64,000 nucleotides of DNA from Neodontobutis hainanensis (lineage: Eukaryota > Chordata > Actinopteri > Gobiiformes > Odontobutidae): contig JALDNG010000026.1 in the NCBI GenBank assembly GCA_024349245.1, positions 248,001 to 312,000 on the forward strand. Direction: 5' to 3'. The translations under genes were made by a program, and so were the position numbers. This document shows positions 13,501 to 28,500 of this stretch, one piece after another; the first letter of the stretch is position 1, and each line of letters starts with the position of its first letter. A model generated the notes under the pieces. It searched no databases. It saw nothing but the letters and a program-made list of their open reading frames with translations, and had not been told where the DNA came from.

Positions 13501-16500
13501 AAAGCGCCCACTGATGAATGTCCCAGAGAAATTTCATTATATTGACATTTAAAAATATCTAAAGTTGTTTTCTGAGATATGAGAAGAAATCTGTTTTATT
13601 TCATTTAGGTGAATATATGAATAATTAAGAATAAAAGTGCGTTTTAAGAAAATGCCAGCTCTAGCACCAAACAAATAAACCCTTAGTCGTTTGTTCCTAA
13701 CATTAACAAGTGTTGTTCTTGCCTAAAATAACCATAAAAAGATTTGAGTTATCTGTAAAACATTGAGATTTAATGTTACATAAATAGTTTTGATTTGGGA
13801 GACTTTAGATGCCGCATTTGTATTTCTCTCTCTCTTTGCTAAATAGCAGGTCAAACTTTTGCAGTGTGTGTATGTGAGCACTGCCAACAGTGGAGCAGTC
13901 AGCGAAGTGCCACCTCAGCACCTGTGCTTTAATGATTAATACCATATTGATGGTCTCAATTAATTTCCTATTAAACCACCAGAAGGCTGCGGTCGCTCTG
14001 TCTCTGTCATGGCCCCGTGCTTGTTTTGGGAAGCCTCTTTGTGGCAGCTGCGGGATGAAGATAGTATGCTTTCCACACAATTTTACAGACAGATGTAGCC
14101 AACATGCACATACACAATTGCACACAATAATATCTTAGAGAAACATACACGACACTATTACACGCTGCTTTGCTCTTTGTATTTCACTCACTTGCACACA
14201 GATAAACAAAACGGCTCCTCTGTCTAGTTGAATCACTCTTAAAGGGGGTTGACTTGTCTTTTTGTTTGTAAATCATCAAATCTTTTCAGTTCTTTTATAG
14301 AAGGTGCAGTGTTGTTTTGTTCATTCATTTTTTCTATTATGTTGTGATCAGACAAATGACTGTTCTGACTCAATTGTGTGATATCAGTGTAGCATGACCC
14401 TGTGATCATGCTTTGTATATTAGCTTGCTCGATACACACCACTGTTTTAAGACAATTTTGTAAACCTTCAGTTTTTACCTAACCCTCTTTGCTGTAGGAG
14501 TGTAATATTAGAAGATTTGTTTCCAGGGATCGCTTTTTAGGCTGTGACTGTCAATTATGACCCTAATTGTTTGTATACGAGCACACAGATCCACCTGCAG
14601 TCAACACTGCCCCTGCAGAGAGGCAGCGGAAATGCTGTGGATTTCTGATCAGATTGGCAGACTTCTGATGGTGGCTTTTTCTCTTCATTACCTTTTCATA
14701 TCCCATTCACGACTTCTTATCTAGACCCACTCTGCACTTCACCCTATAAACCTCTCTATCTCTCTCTAATATGCTCTGTTTATCTTCAACTCATCCTTCT
14801 ATTCTGTCTCGCAAATAACCAGCCACACATTCACACACACTGTCTTTATTTTCCATTTTTCATGCAGACCCAATGCACCCCATTGGTTGCTAGGAAACCA
14901 TTTCAGCATTTTTTTTCCCAGGGACAGACGTTTGATTATCCATTTGTATGGTGTGTATTTGTCTGTGTTTGTGTCTCTCTAGAGGAAGGTCTTGCCAAGC
15001 TGAGCTCTGGGGTTGCACCAGTATCAAGTCCAGTAATAATAATATGCACCTCACTACGTTTGACGTAGCACACAGAGGCCAGGGCTGTTCTTATTGTTTG
15101 CACTATATACCTACATTTAAGTGTTCTTCATTTTTGCTTGAGTGAGTCCGGTTCTTTTACAACCTCAAAGGCTGCTGTTGTTGATGCCGACAACCAGTTT
15201 TATCTATTGTTGTTCAGTGAGCCGTTGCAATGGCAGATAGTGGCCAGGTTGGACTGTTTCACTGCTGGACACACATCAGTTTTCCCAGTGACTCCCTGTT
15301 TAGAAATGCACCAGCACATCCCTCTCCCTTGGCTGCTCCTGTGAAGTCCTGATTTGCTCACAGACACGGGCAGCGGCACATAAATAGCACGCCTTGTCGA
15401 CTGGCACGAGGAGAAAGCCGATGCACACAAACAAACCAGACTCAGCATTTATATGAAACAGACTGAGAGCAGAAGAAAGGCAAGCGAGAGAGATGCCATC
15501 AGCTATGTTTAGGTCCACTAAATGAATTGCTCTACAGAAGGAACACATGCAAATGAGAAAAAAAGCAAGTGGAAAAAGCTAGAAGAAAGCCAAAGGTTTA
15601 GAGGTTATTGTGAGGCAGGACAAAAATAAAGCAACCACGATACTGCCATGTGTGTTAAGTCTTTATGTCTCTGAAAAGCCTCACTAACTTTCTTTCCCTC
15701 ATTTTATTCCAGTGTGACTCTATGTCACCTGCACACTCACTGAATACTAGGATGAGTGCCATGGGCTCAGCCAAGGCCATTATGGCAACCGGGTGGACTC
15801 CTGATAGCCCTTTCTCAGCTTGCCCTTGGGCACCAAGGCCTCTCACTTGGGATCAACACAACTAATGGAGAGTGTAGTATGCTTTGGAAGGGCCTTAGGA
15901 CGAATGAGAAGGCTGTAAACTGTGAGTCGAGTTGTGGCAGCTAAAGGGCCTTCAGTGGCCAGCTTACTGCCTGACTTACTGCCCACTTGCCTGGCATCCA
16001 CAATGCTCCTACATATTCAGCCTCTGAATACTGCCCTTTTGCACTTTTATTGTAATGCATGCAGACATTTGGAACAGCAAATACACCCCACCTTTTACTG
16101 TGGTGCAGTGCACTAATAAAATATTTCAGAACAGGGAGGAGCTACATACTAAAATAGAGAGCACTGTCTTTTGCATACTGATTCTCATGCATGTAGAAAT
16201 GCAAAATGCATATACACATCTGCACAACTGCATACACAAGTCCACATACACACACTCACAAACTCAAATTCTTCTAACCCAGAGCAGAGCAGTTCTGCCC
16301 CTCTAAGCTGAGTTATTTAAAGCCCTGCTCTCAACTCCATCGGAGTGATTATGTGCTACTGAATTAAACATCACAGGCTTCAGCCCCTGGCTTCCTCTGA
16401 AACACACTCAAACATGCTGGCCTCTTCCTGTTCCTCAAAAGTTCCAAGTTGTGCACTTCATATCTACCATCCCGTACACAAGGTAGTGGAGGTAAAGAGG

Positions 16501-19500
16501 AACCCCCGCTGAGTCTGCTGCTCTGCAATAGTCCTTGGACAGAGGAAAACAAGACAGTGCACATTAAGAAATCCTACTGGCTCTAACCCCTGGACTCCTA
16601 CACACCCTGGGCATGGCTTCTGCTTGGCACATAGACAGTGTTGTAGCTGTGATGAGTCAGGTGCAGCACAGGCTGAACTGTTGCAGTTGACTCCAGACAC
16701 TCCAATTAGGGTATCTGTATTCTAAAGCCGGAGTGTTAAAACAAAAGGTTTGTCATAGCTGACCCAGAGGGGGAGAGAGGGTTCAGATAGGCAATGCTTC
16801 TACCTTGACAGGTGCTCTAGGCTGTTTGCTGCCTTTTTGGCAGGGTATGACGTGGAGTTTTGTTTACTTCGGCGTGTGTGTGTCTTCATGCGCTGCACGT
16901 GGGTATCTCTGAGTCTGCACGAGGCAAGGAACCAGCCAGCCTCCCCCTCATTCCAAAACATACCCGTCGGCAGTGAGCGATAAAGGTTCCAAACAAAAAG
17001 AAGTCTTGTGCCTTATGGAGGTGAACTTAGAGCACCATAGAGGCAGTTGACCTTGAAATGAGCAGTGGTGTTCGGGGACAAGCAGGGGAGGGCGCTGTTT
17101 AAAAGTGCAACCTCAGTGCCAGAGGCCAGGAGGCTGCTTAATGACTGGCACTTAATGCCATCCATCACCATGCCACTGCCAGGGCAACTGGCTCCTCACA
17201 GCCCAGAGAGCAGGGCCTCGTACCTGTACAGTGGACAAGAATCACATACAAACACAACCTGTAAAAACCTGCAGACATGCAAAGATGCATGCCACAAACT
17301 CATTTGCCTTCCACCCACAGACAGCATGAATATGCAGTCAAAATAGCAGATGCGCTCAGACTCTCACTCACAGCTCATTGCGTTCATTCTGTGTGCATAC
17401 TGATGTGTGTTTGCCAGCCAACATACAGATATCTGCCTCTAGACACTCATTCACATGCTATTTATAATTTAATGTAGGTAGACGCGCAGCATAGAGGCAC
17501 AGATACATCCACAAACAGAAATACTCATCAGATACACCTACACTCTATATTTATGCCTTGATGTTGAATATTTGTGACAAAACAATTGACTGCTTCCACT
17601 TCCTTGATATTATGCATTGAAATGGATATCTCTGTAGCCTGTAGTTCTGCTCTCCCTAAAGAACATTCTCATCTCTTTTCATATTTGCTTTCCTTACAAT
17701 CCTTGCACAGAGCAGATGTGGGAAAAGGAGGGGGGCTTCATTCCATACCAGAGTCCCTGTTTTTTTTTTTTTTCGGTTCTCTCCTTCTGTAAAACAGGCT
17801 TTGAAGCCCCCAGTTCTCTGTTTGGGTTATTTTATCAGAAAAGAACAAGGTTTTCCTCTGCTCTCCTCGGCTCATCCACATTCCATGAAGCATCCCCTCT
17901 CAATTAAGATCCTTTCATGTTAATGGTGTTCTTATCACTCCTGTGCACGGGTTGTGAAAGCGAGGCCTACCAAAGTACAGTGCAAGCACAGAGCAGAACT
18001 GCATGCCTCACAATATAAGAGCCGTCTTCCTCGTTCTTTTTCTCTGTCTTTCCATGTCCCGCTCGTTCCCGGACTATCTTTTTTTTTTAATGAGCTACGC
18101 TGGGCTGTCGGACCAGTGGTTACATGGAGTTGTTCCAAAAGAGTGGCAGATTTGTGGCAGGAAGGTCACAGAGACTTAACAAGATAGTGGATGTATTACT
18201 TGTCCACTCAGACTAGCTTTCATCAGGAGATGGACTTTGTACTTAACTTTTGGTTAGTTATATCTACCCATACACAATCACTGGCTGGCATTACAGCCCA
18301 GAGTAGAAGGTCATTGTGTCCATCTCATCTAGCTCTGTCTGCGTCTTCAGCTCCATTAGTGAATTTTCCTCCTCCTCTCCTTTCCTTGTCTTTTTGAGTT
18401 GAACAGAATGTTTGACTTCAGGACGAGGTAGGCAGTCACTGAGAGACCGCAGAAGCACTGGCTCTAAGTGCGTGGGAGCTAGAGAAACCTGTTGCCTGGC
18501 TACAACAGCACCTTTATCCTCACAGTTGCGATGGCGATGGCTTGCCCATCACATGTGTGTTTGGTGAATGTGTGTCTGTTTTTGTTTTCATGGTCATGAA
18601 TGGCTTTTGTGTGCCAATGTATTTGTGTGTATGAAAAATCAAGGTAGAGGGAGGGGCAGGAAGGTGGCCCACCACCTACTCAGCAGGCCTTCCACCCCCG
18701 TGGCTGACTCCTCAAGACTCTGCAAGTAATTAGCTCAACATCTATCCATCTGTTCCAGGGAGGCGCAGTAAACATTAACAAAACACAGCCATGAGGAAAT
18801 AGTGGCTGGGGAGATGCTATATTTTACACATTCAAGCTACCATTATGCTTTAAGAGGCATGAGCTTGTAAATCATTAGTATACCTGCCTTACAAATCTGT
18901 TCATTATGCTAATATTTTTGGAGTTAATGTACATTTTCTTAGAGATACAAAACCTCTTCTCTTCACTCATACAACTGTAGCTTCCTTTCTAATACAGAAG
19001 CTGGAAAGCTGCCCTGAAACCCGCATGGGAAACACAACCAAAAGACTACATTACACAATTAATCAATAAGTTAATGAGATCTCATTTTCTGTAGAAAAGA
19101 GTATCCAGGCAAAAGTTCACCCTCAGCCTTTTTCTGTACCGAGAAGCAACTCTTGATTTTACTGAAAAAAGCATGCACAGGAAATTAAATTAAATTACCA
19201 CCCTGACAGATTTATGTGACGCTTTACATTTTCATTGTGTTGTTTTCCTCTCAGAGTTAAGGTGGCCCTGAGTTGGGAGGAAGATGTTTAATGTGTTGTA
19301 AAGTAGGAAGAGAAGAAGAGGAAAAAGACAATTGGGGAAAGATTTATGATTTTATTTTTTATTTTTTTAGTCTAGAATGGAGCAGTGCCACACACATGAG
19401 GTCACCTTATCTCTGCATTTTTGGGTTAAAAGGTAGAAACAACTGAAGGTACAGAAGTCAGTGGGAGGTGAATGCATAAAACTCTTTGCTTCGGCCTCCT

Positions 19501-22500
19501 TCTTTGGCGATGTGTTTGCACAAACTTCTGAGTGAGCTGTGTAAGTCTTTGCCCACATGCTGATGTACCCTAATAATTAAATGAACTTGTCTACTTTTGG
19601 CACACTCACTCCAAGTAAAGAGTCTGGGCATATCTAAGCTGTTGACACAGCTGCTGATTGCATCTGGGGGGCATCATAAACCTCTCTGTGCCGTCTCCAT
19701 CCAAACAGGGCAGGGTAGTCTATACCAATAACAACAGACAAAGAAATCTGTAAGGATACACACAGCTCTCCAGGTTATTGTTGCCCCTGACAGTAAACTG
19801 GCCTGGTGGCTGTTGGTTTGGCCAGACATGGCAAAGAATAGTAAGAAAAGCAAAAGGCATTTGGGATGCCTTTTGCACAAGAGAAGTTACTTGTGAAGAT
19901 CTCTCAGCCACACCCCTGTCTGGAAAAGGGGGAGAAGACAGGCCGAGGGGGGTATCTGCAGATTAATGGTACGCACTGAGAGGGAGCACAGACCTACAGT
20001 AGCAAGGCTGTGATTTATTTCCCACTTAGTCCTGATGAAGCTTCAAACTGCACTCTCACACACATGTTGTCACAGCATTTTTCACTATCAAGGTCTTTGT
20101 TGGTTTGTCGATTCTTGTGTCTTGTTTAGCTACGTGCATGCATGCATGTGCGTTAAGCGAGGCTTGTGTAGTAGCCTTCAAGTCAAGTGTAATCAATGCA
20201 TGTGTTGTTTGTATTAATTGTGAGGTCATAGCATTGCACTGCATTTCAATATCTGCTTAATAGCAAGTAGATGTTTAGATCAAATTAGAAGTAATAAGGC
20301 TTCAAACAAATACACTGCTAGAGCCTAGTAGTCAAAGCTTTTCATGAAATGAGTTTATGCTATTCACACTTGGCAAACATTCTCTTAAATGGTGCCTATT
20401 ATTCGTATGGTGTCAATTTAGTGAATTTGCAGAGGTAAACCGAGTAACAATTTACAGATAGAATGTTTTGTTTCAGTAAACACTGCCAGAGTTAATTGAG
20501 GGCATCAACTCGCCATGTGGGAGGACTTGACAAAATGCCATACGTGTGTTACACAAGGACATAATATAATTAACACACATTTACCCAAAGACAAATGAGT
20601 GTAGTACCTACTACACATTGTGGCTCACAAAGACAAAACATCTCTAACACTTTATCAAGATACTTTATACATGCCATCTGTTACAGTCAACATGAAAGCA
20701 CTCACATCTACAGTATCTACATGTTACTGCTACTGTCTGTTTTCATATCCCCTAGAATCCACAGTCTTTCTTTTACCAAGACCATAAATAAGCTCACCTC
20801 ATTTTGTCTAATCTATCCTCCTCCTGTTCTCTCTTTTCCCTACAGAACCCTGATATTGTGCTTGTCCACTATTTGAATGTTCCAGCCATTGAGGATTGTG
20901 GGAAACCATGTGGTCCTATCCTGTGCTCCATCAATACAGACAAAAAGGAGTGGGCCAAGTGGACCAAGGAGGAGTTGATTGGCCAGCTGAAGCCTATGTG
21001 TGAGTAATAGACTAATCCAATTGAGAAGTATGCATTGATTGATTTTTGTCACCACTGTCACACATTTATTCAAGACTCAAACAGTTCCTATCTGCTATAA
21101 AAAGCCATTTATAGTCTTTCCACGGCAATCTGGACTCACTAGCTTTTTGTCTGAAGATTTAATGTCCACTTCTATTAGCTCATAGCCTGTACTGTAAGTG
21201 CCCTCAGCACCTCAATCGGAGGAGCATCTTCAGACACTCAATGTTTCTACTGTGTGAGTGTGTGCTGTATGGGAGCCGTCTCCTTGTTAGGGTCAAAGAT
21301 CAGCTCTTCCCCCAGACCTCTGGCACCACTCTGGCCAAGATTAGAGTGCACTTCCTTTCTGTCCTGAGCAGGAAGTTGAGACATGACAGTGAGCTGGTTA
21401 TTGATTCATGTTAGGACGTGGGAGTGAAAACATCTGACTCACCAGAAATACCCCCACCCCACCTTCATCAGATTGATCCTTGCTGCTTACCTTTTTTTAC
21501 TATAATGCTATGTGATGTGCCTACCTAAAGATTAAAGCTAATGTTTTGTTAAAAGTCAGTTTGTCTGATAACAATAATTGCCAAATACACAATTGTGTTA
21601 ACAACCTGACTGTGATTTGAGTGTGTCCAGCAGTGGCCAGCAGGACTGTGACTGATATTCCAATAGCCAATTATAGGGGATCTACCCAAGTAAAGAGGAA
21701 CTTATCAGCAACTTTACAAGCACATACACATGCTTTCATAGTGAGAAGGCAGCCCAGACTATAATCACTGAAGTTCACAAAACTGTAATCCCCCTCTGTA
21801 CTCTCTGTGCTATCAGTTTTATTTTAACATAAAGCCTTACCTCAGGACAACCACTAAGCAGCAGCAGCCCACTGTATTCATTACATCTGTGGTCTAATGT
21901 AAAAACCAAGATCCATTTGCAGTAATGCGTGAAGTCATTAACTTTGGGAGTTGTTGGGACAAAGATGGTGAGTGTAAGATGCCTTCTAGCTGCCAGGCAA
22001 CAAGAACGGGGTTCATAAAGAGAAAAATCCCTTATCTGTTTAGTGTCTTTGCTTTGTGTCTTTCTTCTACTCCTTCCATTTCTCTGTCCACCTAACAGTT
22101 TCAAAACAAGCTATATGATGGAGCAACAATGCCACCTAGTGGTTTTCTTACATAATTGCACCATTTGCGTGTCATGCTAAGGTTATGAATATCCATACGT
22201 TATCTCATTAATATTACATGTTTTCTCAACAGTTAATGCACATTTCATAATATGGCATAAATCATAAGATTATTTTTTTCTAAAATCTTTCATCCCCTAA
22301 CTTGAACAGACTAGATGTCTGTTTTTTCTCTTATCACAGACTCTAAAGCCGTTAAACTTTATCATCTAATCATTTGTTTGTGCGATAAATATCACATGTT
22401 ATCACCTTGTGAAGCCATCTCTGTGAGGGGCATGTGTGTCACAATGGTTCATAAATCACACACCAGTTTTGTGTGCACACTAACTTCTGAGCTAATGAGG

Positions 22501-25500
22501 TAATTAATAATGGATAATTGCTGTCCCCAAAATGGCCATTTGTAAAACCTTTGCCTTTTTCTGCCTTACTCTCACTACTGTTTTGTTATTCTCCTCACAT
22601 AGATTTGCTCTCATATGACACATTTAATGATTAAAAAAAACAACAACAAAGGAAAATGTGGATTTTTATTGATCAGTTGAGTATATTCTGTCTACCAACA
22701 ATAAAAAAGACACACTTGTGTTTTCAGTCACAAAAACCTTCTCACGCACATATAACAACAAATAAAAGCCCAGAGGAACATGGCCTTGTCTGACCTGCTC
22801 CTCTTTAACACCCTGCATTGTTTGATGAGAAAATGGAGAGGCAAGAGGGTGAAGAAGGTGGTAAGAGAGTGTCATCACAACTCTGTCACGCAACAGTTCC
22901 ACAGACAGGCCAGCCTGCTTGATTCACTCCTTCGGTCTAATGGTCTAAACACGTGGCACTATTCCCAGCTATGCCCTGAGCCTGCTGACAGATAGCACAT
23001 GAGCAGTTTTAACAAACATTCAGACAGACAGAGGGCCTGTCTCTGGGCTACAGCTGACCAAAGCTAGAAGGCCAGTGCTGACCATCACATAAACTATTGT
23101 AGTCTGCTGTCCCATGTTGTGCCCAATGGTGCAGAGGCATGTGTGTGCCCAACAGCTCCATGTTTGTGATTAGGTCTGTGTGACGTTGCTCATGACAGGA
23201 TGTAGTCATCAGCATGATGATGTGACTTGGTTGCTGTTTGGTGACACGGCTGTTGCTGCCACCAGGATTAAACCTAGTGGCACTGCTTCTTTCATGTCTA
23301 CTTTGGAACATAACCCTGAGCAGACAGGCAGACATGGTGGTAACTATAAGTCAACAACTGGCAGCCTCTGGGGTTGACATGTGTCTAGATGAAGCTTGAA
23401 GATGACAGGGGCAATTCTGGCATGAGGGATCAGGCCAGAGGAAAGACAAGATTGCTTGGACAAATAGGAAGGGGCTGCATGGTGAATGTAAGATGTTGGA
23501 TTAGGCTTTCATTCTTTCAGACAGATTGGCATATTGGATGCACTTCCTGCAGCCACCCTGCTGGCTCTGTCACATGAGGGGACTCTGAGTGCATCAGTCA
23601 CCCTATCACTTTTATGTTTGTGATAATGGCATCACTCCTCTGTACTGTTTATATCACACACTGTCAGCAGTTGAAGGGTGACTCAGTGCTAAATGTCTAA
23701 TGAGTTTTCAGACATTAAAATATGTACTGTATTTATAATGACATCAAATAAAACCGCACTTTTACAATTAGTCACTATCTTAGTTTAAAATCAGATTATT
23801 AGTAAATGCATAACTAAGTGGATATGATTTTGCAGTTGACAGTGAATCCTGACATAGTGAGGAATGGTCTTGATCAAATATGTTGCCAACATCACTGGTG
23901 ACCAGCTTGTAATCTGTCAAAAGATCTTCAAGCATTCAACCCAGATCCCAATCACAGTCATCCAATCATGTTCTCTAGGGTTTTGTTTTTTAAAATATTG
24001 CCTTAACTAGCGTCGTCTTTCATTTGACATAACCCGTCCTATTTTTTTATATCTTAATTATTTTTTAATCTCATATGCAGACAGACATCCACAAAGAAGA
24101 TTCTCACTGTTTCCAATATAAACTCTGAACCTCCTTCTGTATATCTTTCTCTCTTATATATTTAACTAAAAGAGGCAGTGAAGTGTGAAGTTATTTAAAA
24201 ACCGGCTTGACTTGGTGTGTTAGTCTGAATATGCTTAGCCAAGATATTACCCTTATTCTCCAGTTGAGAGCCTAAGTAGAGCAACACTGTCATTTCTCCT
24301 TTCACTTTACAGCCACTAAACCACTGTCTGTCTCACCACAAGTGGTGCCTGGTTGGCAAGTGAAGTGAAGGAAAAATTTAGTAGGCAGCACTAAGTTTAC
24401 AGCAAAAAAAACTCCTTTTTCCCATGAGCAGCTGCAGCAAGGTGATATTCCTCCCCAGGGTCTTTCCCTGTTAGAGAAGTGTCACGGGTGGAGGATAGAA
24501 AGACTGCCTGCTGTCACCTTCAACTACAAGCACAGAGGGCAGGCCACAGAGCAGCAAAAGGGAATTGTGTTCCCATTCTGGAAAAGACCAGACTATTGGA
24601 ATTAAGTCATGTAGAGCAATTCATCTGCACAGTAGTGAAGCATCTAATGACACTATTATTGTATGTTTACATTAATTGTACTGCTAATGTAGAACCACAC
24701 TGTTGTTGGGTTTCAAGTTCATATAAATCTCTAATTCAAAGTGGCACAAATATAGACTGCATTTCACCCTAAGCCAAATTATAGTGTGTTTCCCAAATAT
24801 TTGAACTTTTTTGTTGCACCAGCAACTGCCTCCTTGGTGTCTGGTAAGCAAGATGTCAAATGCAGGCAGGTAGACAGTGGGGGCAGTGGGTGGCTGACAT
24901 CTCCATTCCCTCCCTTCTCTTGGCAGTTCATGGCATCAAGTGGACTTGCAGCAATGGGAACAGCAGTTCTGGTTTCTCAGTAGAGCAGCTAGTACAGCAG
25001 ATTCTGGACAGCCACCAAACAAAGCCACCTCCCCGGACTCACAACTGCCTCTGCACGGGTACCCTGGGTAAGAGCTAGTGGACGGGAAGTTACCAAAAAA
25101 AACAGCTGCAGCTTAACAGAAAGTTTTATTTATTTAATTTTTAAAGTAGAGCAGCATAAAACGATCTGTTTTAATATCTCTTTAATACAAGTAAATTTAT
25201 GGAGAATGTCATATTGCTGTCACATCTGGAAAAAGCCCATCTGTGCTTGTATAATGTGCAATCAATCTAATACCTGCTCAGCTGTGCAATTTCACAATTT
25301 TGAGTAGTGCCTTACAAATTTCTATACCTCATATCCATTTGATTTATAGCAGAAAACCATGCAAAACACATTAATTTATCTTATACTAAAAGAACATTTT
25401 TATTTCTATCATTATCTTTGTCTTTATACTGTTCTAGTCCTCCATGTAACAGATATCATATGTAGAAAGGAAATGAAACAATTGTATATATTCAGGTATT

Positions 25501-28500
25501 TAATTCAACATCATGAAAAAAGTAGCATTACATTTTGACACTATTACACAACCAGGACAGTGTGGGAAATTAAGAAAATGGTCTCATACAATGTAATACT
25601 AACACAATAAAGAAGATATTATTTGTATTTCTTTATCTGAATTGTTGATGTTCCGCGCATTTGGGGTGTTACAATGTTTTCTCTGTTTTTATTTCCTATC
25701 TTTTATTCCTATCTATTCATACTAATCCCAAATCCTCTATCTGAATGTCTCCCCATTTAGGTGCAGGTAGCAGTGTGCACCATAAATGCAACAGCGCCAA
25801 ACATCGTATAATCTCCCCTAAGGTGGATCCCCGCTCAGGGGCTTACAGTTCTCACTCTGAGGTGCAAAACAACGATGTGTCTGAAGGGAAAACTGAGCAT
25901 AGTTCCCACGGCGGAGGTAAAAGTTCTGGAGGAGGTGGTGGGGGTAGCACAAGGGAGAAACGCAATGGCAAAGTCCATAAGCCTGTCCTGCTCCATCAAA
26001 ACAGCACAGAGGTGTCATCCACCAATCAGGTTGAGGTTCCAGACACCACGCAGAACTCCCCTGTTTCCATCAGCAGTGGCCTCAACAGTGATCCAGACTT
26101 GGCTGACAGCCCTGTAGTGACAGGGATGGGCCATGTGGCATCTGTCATGTCCAGTCTATCCCAAAGTGTCTTCATGTCTGAGGTCACTGGGGACCCTGTC
26201 TACAGCATGTCTCCCACAGGGGGCCCTAACTCCCACCTGATGGGTACAGATGCCACCTCACAGGGCTTGGTACTGTCTGTGACTGCAGATCGTCACAAAT
26301 TTGCTTTCCCTGGTGGTGGAGTAGGGGAACCTGTCTCTGCTGCAGCAGGAGACAGTTTGTCTATGTTGTCCTCAGCTGGGATGTCTGATGAGCTGGTGCT
26401 ATCCAGTAGTCTAGATGCAGGAAGCCTCAAAATCCCAGAAACCAATATGAACTTTGACCCTGACTGTTTTCTTAACAACCCCAAGCAGGGTCAGACCTAT
26501 GGGGGCAGTGCAATGAAGACAGAGGGCAACTCATCATCAAACTCCTCTTCAAGTGGCAGCAGTAATACAAATGGCAGCCTGCAGCAATCCCCCTCTTTGT
26601 CAGACAACAGCTATAGCTTCAGTTCAGCTTTAGTTAAAAATATCAAGACAGAAGACACATCCTTTGAGCAGCAGCTGGCCAAGGAGAGTGGCTACCAGGT
26701 GGGGGCAGTAGTGAACTGTGGCAGTGGGGTTTCATCTGGGACTGGGACTGGCTCTGGCCAAACTAGCCTCACTCTGACTCCAGCTGGTTCTCTGCTTCCC
26801 TCTGGTGGAGGTCTGAGTCCCAGCACCACCCTGGAGCAGATGGATTTCAGTGCCATTGATGCTAAGCAGGACTATACTTCCAACTCAACAACAGTGAGCT
26901 ATGGTCAATCTATGACTAGTCCCCACATGCAACACCAAAATCGGTCCCCCAGCTTCTTTCTCCAGGACGCCTCTCAGAGTAGTCAGACCCAGCAAGGAAG
27001 GCCCAACATGGGCCAGAAAACACATTTGATGGAGCACAACCATGACTCTGGGGCTTATATGGGCCTCCAGGTGGTGAAGACTGATTCACCTGGGAGCAAC
27101 GGCCACCTCCACCACCACCACCAGACCCAGCACAGAGCCAACTGTAATGGAGGCTCGCAAACAGAAGGGCCCAGCCAGGCTGGCTCCCTCCAGCTGCTTC
27201 AGTACCAGGGGACATTTCCTGGTTTGGGCACTGAGCATGAGGAGGTAGTGGGTTTAGAACAACCAGGCAATGTCAGTTCAGCTCAGTCTGGAGCTGCAGA
27301 AAATGGAACTGACGGTTTATTGAAGCCAGGGGATCACATCCAGGTTTGCGGGACAGGAAATGGGGAAGGAGGGGTCACAGAGCACTATCTGCAACAAACT
27401 TCAGATGGTGCGGTGACTGGAGGAGCTGCAGAGGCGATTCATAATGGGAACAACAACAGTGATGGTGGCAACCGTTCTCAACAGCAGCAGCTGCAGCCTC
27501 TTCTGCAAGGCCCAAGCATGGTCCAAAGTCTGTACAACACTGTTGGGAGCCACCAAAGTCTGGCTGGAGCGACCAGTAATGGAGGTGCAGGAGGGACAGG
27601 CATGGAGATAAATTTGGATCACTTTGACATATCCTTTGGAAATCAGTTCTCTGACCTCATCAATGATTTTATCTTAGTGGATGGCAGTGGGACAGCTATG
27701 GCCGCCGGAGGGGCACTATATGCACACCAGCTAGTGACTTCACAATGCTCCGACACTCAGAACACAACCAATGGAGCTCAACAGGGCCAGGAAGATGGAG
27801 ACGCCAGGGGCACTGGTTACAGCCCATCAGACCTCTGCCTTCAGCCATGCTGCAGTCCTCAGTCCCTGAGTGGGGGAGCCGGAGGAGGAGGACAGGGAGA
27901 GACAGGTTCGCTGTCCTACATGAATGTAGCAGAGGTTGTCAATGCTGTAGCCCAGGGGACTCTGGGGATGCTCCAGGCCACCGGACGCCTCTTCATGGTC
28001 ACTGACTACTCCCCCGAGTGGTCCTACCCTGAGGTGAGTCACATGACACTCCTTTTAACAGGAATAAACTCCATATTGAAGCTGTCACTTTAATGCTAAT
28101 TGTCTGTACATTGTTATTTTAGGTACTGTTAACCCAAGATGACCAGCTATTAAGTTGTTTCTTCTATAGCTTTCAATTTTTATTGTTGTTTATATTAGGC
28201 TGAGTGGCTTCAAAACTCCTCCTAAACATTTTTAATTATGGCACTAAAACTGTATTGAAAAGTTATTTTCACTTACATAAAAAAGTCATTATATTGTATA
28301 TAACCCTCAGAATCTTCTGTATTTGAACCAAGGTCATTCTCTTTCATATTATTTAGGTCATAGTAGACTGTTTCTTTCACGTTTGTAAAGCTTAAAGCCA
28401 AGTCTGAATGCGTTGCTATTACCTTGTGCTTTGTTACACTTTTTTGTTTATTACTTTACACTACAGTTTTTTTTTTCAATCGCTTTAATTAAATTAAACT

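Larger units (their letters stand above)
658..20845 (+). other. camta1: CAMTA1 giant intron (20.2 kb) inside the CG-1 coding region
   Basis: It separates the codons for WLLQ and NPDIV, which are contiguous in the family. It runs from gtaaga at 658 to ctacag at 20840-20845. I found no coding exon that fits CAMTA1 or another gene; the open frames in it lack splice and family support. It contains a GT microsatellite at 10457-10577, an A-rich tract near 10193-10335, and several TAAT-rich, repeat-free stretches listed separately as candidate regulatory elements. Confidence 0.9.

Noticed and set aside
25745..25760. ATG at 25745 as a start of a separate 782-residue protein
   Set aside because: It lies in the polypyrimidine/acceptor region of the intron; the frame is continued from the previous CAMTA1 exon.
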